This document shows, in pieces, positions 55,930 through 64,000 of a stretch of DNA of 64,000 bases. Under the pieces are notes generated by a model. That model ran no database searches. It saw nothing but the letters and a program-made list of their open reading frames with translations, and was not told the origin of the DNA. Source of the stretch: Hofstenia miamia (lineage: Eukaryota > Xenacoelomorpha > Acoela); contig SCFE01000021.1 of assembly GCA_004352715.1 (NCBI GenBank), positions 1,308,474 to 1,372,473 of the forward strand, in the 5' to 3' direction. The translations under genes were made by a program, and so were the position numbers. How positions within the stretch are numbered: the first letter of the stretch is position 1; each line of letters opens with the position of its first letter.

Positions 55930-56308
55930 TTGACATTGTAATAAATATCCAACCCATATTAACAGAACAAAATAAGAATTCCAAATAAAATTCTTTATCA
56001 ATTGCTTACAAGGTTTCAAATCTATTTATAGCAAATTTGGAAAAGTACCTGTTGATTTCAAATTTGAATTATCGTCTGCCAATATGGCAGCTATAAATAA
56101 TGGAAGTGATTTTGCCCGCTCATTTTGTCAAAAGTATTGTCATTGACAGATACTAATCTCTTAAAGTTGACACTTGTTATTTCTTAGTTGCATAATACAA
56201 ATTAATCTAACTGATCTAATAATTTATATTGCCAATCATAATTTGCCTTTGATCTTAGTCTGATTCCATATCAATGTTAGCAGCTTGATTATTTTGGATG
56301 ATGCTACA
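55930..56308 (+). repeat. dispersed repeat, LTR-like, copy 2
   Basis: Homologous to 44200-44589 (shared AAAAGTACCTG, ATCGTCTGCCAAT-type and TTTTGGATGATGCTACA strings). It is directly followed by a degraded gag. Confidence 0.55.
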
Positions 56309-56309
56309 C

Positions 56310-57266
56310 TATCCTGTTTCCATAGGTATCTCCAAATTGGAAATCACTCTGACAACCAATATATCTGTGGAAGAGGCAATCAAAAAACAGAAAACAATTA
56401 CTGTATCCCCAGTCCACTCATCCCACTGTGATCATACAACCAGCATGGCAATCAGCTCACAAGAAAACATGTTGTGTACACATCCTGCTACCTGAAGATG
56501 ATCAGTATATCAACAACCTAGGTGATCTCATTAAAACTTTACACTCAGAAAAGTACAAGCAAAGCTGACAAAAACTTATCAGAAATGATGACATGTCAAG
56601 CCTCTAAGCCAATGATCACACACCATTAGAATATGTTTTCAGAAATGGGAAACCTGTATCAGATCAAATCAATCGCCTTAAACATTCCCACTCAATGGTT
56701 CTGTCCATAACTGCTATCTTATTTTCTGTGATGAACTTAATTCAAACATCACTTAAATATTATGATGTAATGAAAAAAATTGAAATCATCATTATGATGT
56801 GAGCCAAAATTAATGATCCCAAACTTATTACAAAAGAAATACTCAATGAACATATATTGATTTACTTTGATGAAGTAAAATTTCATACCAATCTATACTC
56901 TTTCTTTAAATTCTTTTACCCTGATACAACCATCAAGGAAGATGAAGCTAATGCCTCTGACATTGATGCTCATATGACACTGCTTCTTGCTTTAAAAGGA
57001 TTACATCTCTATTACAAGTTTTACAATATCTTTACTAGAAAAACAATTCACTGTGGAGCACTTTACCAATATCTACAAAAATGCTAAACCCAAAGTTTTA
57101 CAAATTTACAAAAACTCTTACAACAGAATTGGAATCTATTTGCTATGCAATTCACACAACTGGATATTGTCAAACTAGTGGACTAAAAATAGCCCTGCTT
57201 AGGGAGAGTGTGCTTCATCAACTGCTGCATTCACAAACATTTTCATATATAGTAATTCAAAATTAA
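56310..57266 (+). pseudogene. degraded gag of another Gypsy-like copy
   Basis: Broken plus-strand frames. The piece at 56857-57087 (FFKFFYPDTTIKEDEANASDIDAHMTLLLALKGLHLYYKFY) is clearly related to the minus-strand piece at 60875-61123 (ETTIRADDAHISDTDAMMTPMIIMKGFHLYERFY). It is followed by KFYKFTKTLTTELES. Gag is proposed because the relative at 60875-62069 lies directly behind an LTR. Confidence 0.5.
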
Positions 57267-59319
57267 TAAATATTAAATTGTACAATATTTACATGAATTT
57301 GTAATTGCCTCAATTGATGTATTAAGGTTAGACAATCTGTGCTATTTTTGAATGTTTAAATCTTCTGCTGCACAGTATTTCTGATATTAGTTATTACCAT
57401 GCAAAAGGTCATGAGACATCTGCTAATATTTACAGTATGCTTTAGTGCTACTTTTTCTTTATAGAATACCTGTTTTTCTGTTTAAATACTTTGCTTTTGT
57501 TAGAAAATGTTTAATAGATTTTACTCAACCTTTACTTTTGTTGTGTATGTAATTTATTTAAAATGCTTTTCTAAATTATTTGATTGATGTTGAGGGTACC
57601 TTTTTCAGGTACAGCTTTACAAGCTCATCACTACAGCACCCCAGCAGGTCTAGGAATAGGGTTTTACACAACTGCTTGTCATTTGTTATGTTTTATAATT
57701 TATTGCAGCACCTAAATTGCACAAGCTGAGGCCTGCACTGAGTTTAGGTATACTTAGCATGTAGGATATGCTTTTCACTCAAGAACTTATAGGGCTTCTC
57801 TCTCTCTTTATTTAAATTAGGGCTCCTGTCTAATGTGACTATTTCTCTTAAGGTTCTCTGTTTTGGATCAGATTAGTGTGGCCATTCACCTGTCTCTTAC
57901 CTGATCTCCCAGCTACCTTTAACTTTTAGCAGGGACAGGCTCATTTAGCTGTGGAGTCAGGCTGTTAATTATTGAGACATTGGCAAATCCTGGTGTTTAT
58001 CTATGTAGATTTCCATGCTGATGCCACAAAAACATCAATGCACATGCTCCCTCCTTTCCACCTTATTGAGCCAATGTTCTACTTCTTGATCTAGTGAAAA
58101 TTTAGAGAAACACTGCTGTTTAGTTACTATTATTGGCAGCAAAACTCAGCATCCTTATTTCATCTTAATGCAGAAGGCTCATTACATTGTCAANATATCT
58201 ACAAAAATGCTAAACCCAAAGTTTTACAAATTTACAAAAACTCTTACAACAGAATTGGAATCTATTTGCTATGCAATTCACACAACTGGATATTGTCAAA
58301 CTAGTGGACTAAAAATAGCCCTGCTTAGGGAGAGTGTGCTTCATCAACTGCTGCATTCACAAACATTTTCATATATAGTAATTCAAAATTAATAAATATT
58401 AAATTGTACAATATTTACATGAATTTGTAATTGCCTCAATTGATGTATTAAGGTTAGACAATCTGTGCTATTTTTGAATGTTTAAATCTTCTGCTGCACA
58501 GTATTTCTGATATTAGTTATTACCATGCAAAAGGTCATGAGACATCTGCTAATATTTACAGTATGCTTTAGTGCTACTTTTTCTTTATAGAATACCTGTT
58601 TTTCTGTTTAAATACTTTGCTTTTGTTAGAAAATGTTTAATAGATTTTACTCAACCTTTACTTTTGTTGTGTATGTAATTTATTTAAAATGCTTTTCTAA
58701 ATTATTTGATTGATGTTGAGGGTACCTTTTTCAGGTACAGCTTTACAAGCTCATCACTACAGCACCCCAGCAGGTCTAGGAATAGGGTTTTACACAACTG
58801 CTTGTCATTTGTTATGTTTTATAATTTATTGCAGCACCTAAATTGCACAAGCTGAGGCCTGCACTGAGTTTAGGTATACTTAGCATGTAGGATATGCTTT
58901 TCACTCAAGAACTTATAGGGCTTCTCTCTCTCTTTATTTAAATTAGGGCTCCTGTCTAATGTGACTATTTCTCTTAAGGTTCTCTGTTTTGGATCAGATT
59001 AGTGTGGCCATTCACCTGTCTCTTACCTGATCTCCCAGCTACCTTTAACTTTTAGCAGGGACAGGCTCATTTAGCTGTGGAGTCAGGCTGTTAATTATTG
59101 AGACATTGGCAAATCCTGGTGTTTATCTATGTAGATTTCCATGCTGATGCCACAAAAACATCAATGCACATGCTCCCTCCTTTCCACCTTATTGAGCCAA
59201 TGTTCTACTTCTTGATCTAGTGAAAATTTAGAGAAACACTGCTGTTTAGTTACTATTATTGGCAGCAAAACTCAGCATCCTTATTTCATCTTAATGCAGA
59301 AGGCTCATTACATTGTCAA
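57069..59319. repeat. 1125-bp direct repeat around a single N (probable false duplication)
   Basis: 57069-58193 and 58195-59319 are identical as far as can be read, with one N at 58194. This is the pattern of an unresolved contig overlap, not of a biological tandem repeat. The interior includes the GTGTGGCCATTC dispersed repeat (57826-58080). Confidence 0.9.
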
Positions 59320-60870
59320 ATTGAATATATCTCCAGAAACTAAATTAATCTTTCTTTGGAAAATATTTTGATTATTTATATTATCAAACAAGAAGAGCTC
59401 TCAGATAGCAAATTAATGGGTAAACTTTCTTTAGCTTATCATTTGGCTGAATTGTAGAATTGTGGGGGAGCTCTGGCTACTCAAGCAGTACTGGGAAACT
59501 CAAGAGTTAATATCAAATGGTGCAAAGGCTACCATTGTAGCCACCACATTTCAGCAAAAGAAAGAGCATTGGTGGTCTACTGATTCACTTAAGAAAAACA
59601 GAAATTATCCATAGAGAATAGACTTCCAGCAGAAACCAATTCACACAGCATCATGCCAAAGCTATATCCATGAAGCCATCCTTACTCAGCAAGGTGCTAA
59701 TTGTGTGTATCAAGTATTAATTTCTAGCTCAAATAAACAATTTATCTCAGAGTGCTTTTATTTCAGCTCAAGTAAATAAATAATGAAACAAAAGGCACAT
59801 AAATGCTGTGTATTCATGTTCACCAACAGCATAGTATATTTACAGTGTGTTATTGTTATGTGCATATACAAAATGGAATGATCAAATTAAAAGCTCTTAT
59901 TCCCTACACTTACACATAGCCATAACCTAAAGTGACCATGATTTGGGTTGTCACTGTTAAGGAGCTATTTGTTGGCAAGACCCAGTGCAGTTTCCTCCCA
60001 AATTGTTGCTGGATCTTAAGCAGAAATTATCAAACTAAAATCCATGACAAAATCTAAAAGGGTCTAGCATATAAATAAATTAGAGAAGATCAAACACAAT
60101 TGGAGTGAGACAAATTATATTGTGTGTTCACTACATGTTTCTCAAGTATTTATTACAATTTTTGTAAATTATTACCTGCTTAATGTTTACAACTTGCACA
60201 TGAGTTCCCTCACAAAATTAAACAAGCAATTACACATAGGTTTAGATCAAGGAGACAAATAATAAATTGATCAAAATAACTGCACTAAAAAATATACAAA
60301 TTGATTTAAAACAAATTAATAAAAATTGATAGCAGCAAATCACAAATTATGAAATTATTGTGACTTAACACTAATTTTCTGAGTGCCAAAATTATCAAAA
60401 GAATAAAATCAAAACCAGAGGCCTCAAGTGACTATACAAAATTCCAAAAAGTAGACTTGTTGTTATTCTAAATGATTTGGGTAATGGTAATCTTTGTGGC
60501 TCCAAACTTTATGAATTTGAACTTAGCCCAGATAATTTCTATATTCTTAAACATCAAAATACTTGGATTATACAATTTTCTACTTCCTCACTAATTCAAA
60601 TAGACTTATGTCTATATCAAGTGGACAAATGTATTGCCATATATGTACTTTTGCAGGCTCAATCATACAAATTGATATCAGAACAATGAGTGCCTAATAT
60701 TATTATGGACATTCATGTCAGCTATTCTTACTCACAGTTATTGGACACAATCAATGGGTTTCTGTGTAACTTGCATTAGTACCTCTCTTTGAGTGACAAC
60801 TTCATCTCTTAATCTGAAAAACTGAAGTGCAGCATCCAGGGTCTAATCAGGCAGTTTCGTCTTAGATTGT
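59320..60870. other. no gene recognised
   Basis: Short ORFs only (longest 70 codons at 60477-60689, no known domain). No repeat relationship noted. Confidence 0.5.
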
Positions 60871-60874
60871 TCAA

Positions 60875-62069
60875 TCAACAGGTGAAAGTATCATAAAATC
60901 TTTCATACAAATGGAATCCTTTCATTATGATCATTGGAGTCATCATTGCATCTGTGTCAGATATATGTGCATCATCTGCCCTTATTGTAGTTTCCAGGTA
61001 AAAATGTACAAACACATCTCTTAATGACCCCATCCTGGTGGTATGATCAACACAAACAGAACAAAAGTCTTGAACTTGATTTAATGTCATTTCATTAGGA
61101 TCAGAGACCTCAGCACAGAGCATTGTTATAATCTCTATTTGTTTGGTTACATTGTAATATCTGGTGATGTTCTTGACATTATTTATTCACATTAAATCTC
61201 CTGCTGCTTGAAACAAAATTAACACTCAAGGGTCTCTACTTGTTATCTTCTTGTGAATTTTCCATATCTGCTCATGTATTGTAGTTCCTTTATTAAAGAT
61301 GTCACAAATAGTTAACTTCCTGCCTATGAAGATTCTTTCTTTATTACTGCCTTTAATCAATTTTTCATGCACTGCTTTGTACTGTTTGGTTTTACTCAGT
61401 CTGTTTGCTTCAGAACCATTGCTCACAAAGTTCAATTTATCAGGTAAATGTGCTGCAACTTTCTTCTTGCTTTTGTTTATGTGCCACTTATGTTGTACTA
61501 ATGGAGTTTCTATACAGGGGAGGTATGCATAGCAAATTCTCCTTTCAAATGTTGTTTTCTAACTCCAGAAACCAAGATTCTGCTCTGAGACTGGCTGTTC
61601 CAATTGTAACTGGATAGTTGATTCTGGCCTCTTTTAAGGTGTCCCAGAACTTACTTCATAATCCTGGTGAACACAACTCTTCAATTTGTTTAGCAGAGAT
61701 TTTTACATCCAGAGCTACTTGTTGCCCTGGGGACTGTAGAATGACCAGCTCTTCCTTAGTAAACATTTTGGTTAAGCACAATTTCATCATAGAGAGTACG
61801 TCCTTTTCTTGGTTTTCAACTAACACCCTTTGTTGAATCACAAAATCCTCAACAAATTCTGCAGCATCATACTCTATCATCAAAATTCTTTTATTTTCTG
61901 TGATGGACCAGTGCGGAGTTGGCCTAGGAGGGGTTAAAGGTCCTCCAAAATTTTCTAAATTAACTCTTTCAATTAGCTCTCAAATGGCTGGTGAAAGCTG
62001 CACCAACAGGGCAGACAGCGACTTTTCTCGTGTGTCCAATGGTGGAGGATTTGGCCCAAAAGGATCCAT
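60875..62069 (-). pseudogene. gag-like region, minus strand, behind an LTR
   Basis: A start-like MDPFGPNPPPLDTREKS at 62069 is followed by broken frames: ENFGGPLTPPRPTPHWSITENKRIL, then 75 codons at 61656-61883 (EFVEDFVIQQRVLVENQEKDVLS). Further pieces are at 61226-61435 and 60875-61123. The proline-rich start, the absence of enzyme motifs, the position just inside an LTR (62189-62380), and the match to 56857-57087 suggest Gag. No zinc knuckle was found. Confidence 0.5.
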
Positions 62070-62188
62070 TATAGTGATCAGAACAATTCATCATTCCTTT
62101 TTAACTTGTTGAGCTGATTCAGCAAACTGTCTGTATATACATTCTGGATAAGACAGTTGGTGTAAATTAAAGAAAATCTCATTCCTAT

Positions 62189-62380
62189 TGTAGAATCACT
62201 GGGGTGTGATTCTAGCGAACTCAAAGAGAATACAGTTCAAACTCTTTTTTTATTTACAAAATGCTTTCAGCTTTATATATACAATATTTACAATATGTAC
62301 AAATATTACAACTACCAGTCACTAACAAGAAAAGCGCGAGGTCTGGCTGATAAATAGTAACAACTACCAGCGATGCTACA
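62189..62380 (-). mobile_element. 192-bp LTR, minus orientation
   Basis: It is the reverse complement of the 42811-42994 LTR over most of its length, with TG...CA ends (TGTAGAATCACTGGG...CGATGCTACA on the plus strand). A G-rich, polypurine-like string (CTGGGGCGGCA on the minus strand) lies directly upstream at 62381-62391. No TGG primer-binding site follows on the downstream side. Confidence 0.8.
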
Positions 62381-62399
62381 TGCCGCCCCAGGCCATTCC

Positions 62400-63385
62400 T
62401 ATCTGGCACTTCACTTGCTTTTAATATTTCCAAGAATCTCTGTGTTGATCCCAAGAGTCACTCCATTAATCTTTTGGTGCTAAGCATGGCATTATCTGAG
62501 TGGAAAATTGTGAACTTAGTCTCTGCTGCTGCACCCCACATGTATTTCTTCATTGTATCAGAAAAAATATTTATGTCCAATGGACAAATTCCTAATTGGT
62601 TGTTGATCAGTATTATCAACATTTTTCCAGTCATACTGGTCACCCCCACCAGTTTGGGCATAATATTTTTCAAATTGATCCATTGCTCTCTTAGTCTTCC
62701 CTGGTGATGATGAAGGTGTGCATTTGTATAGCATCCAGTTCTTCACCTTCTATGTGAGGGGGGTCTCCCTGCCCTTGAATTGGCATTGGAGACTACTCAT
62801 ACTCCTTCTCACTCTGCACCTTTGATTAGTTATCAGCTTGTTCTTGTCCCTTCTGTCTTCCTTCAGACGTCTGGTTCAAGATCTCCATATTCTCCTTTGT
62901 GGGTTTGACATGGTCATCTCCTCAGTTGTCTGGTTTCAGTGCACTCTCTTCCTCAATGGTTGTTGCATCTCATTTGATTTCCTAAATTCAGAAAGTAAAT
63001 TTAAATCCCATACTTCTGGGTATTATATGTATTTATCTTTTGCTGCACACCTTGTCAGCTCTCTTCTCTCTAAGTTTTTGTTGCTAATGTTTGCCTCAAA
63101 TTCCTCATCAAAGCCTTCTTCCAGTAAACTATCCAATTTGCTCATGTCATATATAATCTCATTTCCATTAATATGATTTATTTTAAACTTGGCATTTTCA
63201 TCTAATATCAATTCTTTGATATCTGCAATTGCTTGTTTTAGGTTCTGGAAATGCAATCATCTACCATTATTCAACATGTACTTGTAATTTGGTAGTACTT
63301 GTGTTACCTTGTATGGACCTGACCAAATTGTTTTTAATTTTCAGACCTGGTTTGTGTCTGTTAATTTCATTGGTGTGAATGCATA
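62400..63385 (-). pseudogene. Gypsy 3' region: GPY module and tail
   Basis: On the minus strand MKLTDTNQV, a stop, KLKTIWSGPYKVTQVLPNYKYMLN is the integrase C-terminal module (about 63365-63270). An acidic segment (63023-63256, SKLDSLLEEGFDEEFEAN) and an ANSRA unit at 62771 follow, as in the tail of copy C. Everything upstream (gag to integrase core) is missing, because an LTR abuts directly at 63386. Confidence 0.75.
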
Positions 63386-63744
63386 TGTAATATCCTGTAC
63401 CAGGCTTTATCACCGTTGATTCACTGTTACCTTGTAACATTGACTGTGTTATTGCAGGTAAGGATTTACTTATTGTTACTGCTTGTTTTAGTTTCTTCTA
63501 TTACATTACATAACCATAAATAACTATTCACTTTTTAGGTGACGAAACAATGCAGTAACCTCTACATCGATCTTTCAGTGGGCATCTGCCTGAAGCAGAT
63601 CTCCACATCCAATTTCACCATTCCATCCAATGCTTGAGTGCCACCTCTCAGCTCAATCAAGATAGCTTATGTGTACCCTACATTAGCTCAGTGCTTACTC
63701 AAGGCATGACACAACTCGACTTAATCTCTATTGTGTGAAAGTGT
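63386..63744 (-). mobile_element. partial LTR related to 55077-55500
   Basis: It starts TGTAATATCCTGTACCAGGC and matches 55077-55440 along its length (e.g. CACCTCTCAGCTCA, CTTATGTGTACCCTA). It is cut by a foldback repeat at about 63745. On the minus strand its end is joined directly to the integrase C-terminal module with no primer-binding site or gag, implying an internal deletion. Confidence 0.75.
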
Positions 63745-63940
63745 TAAGGTGCGTTCAGACGAGAACCTTTTGACGTATATCATTTGATATACGTCAAAAA
63801 GATGCTCGTCTGAACGCACATCGTTCAAATTAGCATACATCAAAAAGATGCTTGTCTGAATGCACATCGTTCAAATTGATGCACAAACAGCTTGCATCTT
63901 TTTGACGTAGTTCAAAAGATTCTCGTCTGAACGCACATTA
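63745..63940. mobile_element. foldback MITE with perfect hairpin
   Basis: GTGCGTTCAGACGAG at 63750 and CTCGTCTGAACGCAC ending at 63819 bracket an inner perfect palindrome (15-bp stem TTTTGACGTATATCA, 2-nt loop). The motif CGTCTGAAYGCAC recurs at about 63854 (one mismatch) and 63923, each near TTTTGACGT or its complement. It interrupts the adjacent LTR. Confidence 0.7.
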
Positions 63941-64000
63941 TTCATTTGAACGATCAGTATTTAACGATTTTGTATTGGGGACAGATTGTCTCAAGTAGCC
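63941..64000. other. window end, nothing recognised
   Basis: 60 bp of AT-rich DNA. Confidence 0.5.

Noticed and set aside
56298-56495. Short ORF as an independent host gene
   Set aside because: It directly follows the LTR-like repeat and continues in broken frames into gag-like sequence, so it is better explained as part of a retroelement.
57069-59319. Biological tandem duplication of about 1.1 kb
   Set aside because: The copies appear identical and are separated by exactly one N, which points to an assembly join.

Overview
The window is AT-rich nuclear DNA from an invertebrate metazoan. It has a metazoan-type I-BAR gene, GT-AG splice signals, and dense DNA transposons, LINEs and Ty3/Gypsy elements; there are no operons and no prokaryotic features. 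The phylum cannot be decided from the sequence alone.

Layout. 0-4 kb: one convincing host gene, an apparently intronless homologue of MTSS1/MIM (I-BAR membrane-bending protein), 596 codons from the first ATG. 4-10 kb: small DNA transposons (Helitron-like element, a MITE with TA target duplication, an element with 15-bp inverted ends, and a 1.06-kb long-inverted-repeat Tc1/mariner relic) mixed with 3' fragments of LINEs ending in TATCT repeats. 10.8-19.7 kb: a nested structure. A plus-strand LINE is split by an antisense LINE, and the same host LINE is split again, inside its reverse-transcriptase YADD codons, by a 5.6-kb THAP/P-element-type transposon. 19.7-28 kb: mostly unassignable AT-rich DNA with an internally deleted mariner-like element (24187-24932). 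28-33.5 kb: an unrecognised 235-codon ORF and a 2.9-kb hAT element (TTF/DUF4371 type) with a perfect 8-bp target duplication. 33.7-37.9 kb: a nearly complete minus-strand LINE (ORF1 with zinc knuckles, endonuclease, RT) whose RT active site reads FVND. 38-63.7 kb: a graveyard of several Ty3/Gypsy-like copies in both orientations, with gag, protease, RT, RNase H and integrase recognisable but broken, plus short LTRs, a TRIM-like element and a 585-bp deleted hAT that still carries an in-frame fusion ORF. The last 250 bp hold a foldback repeat.

The mobile elements do not work together as a system. They are successive insertions, and their order can be read from target-site duplications and interrupted reading frames. 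Only the I-BAR gene and possibly the 85-codon hAT fusion ORF and the 235-codon orphan ORF look like candidates for function.

Assembly caveat. Single N characters (13096, 16978, 18231, 29193, 55577, 58194) and four N runs mark joins. At least three single-N joins are flanked by near-identical or allelic copies (about 530 bp, 380/217 bp and 1125 bp), so part of the apparent repetition is artefactual.
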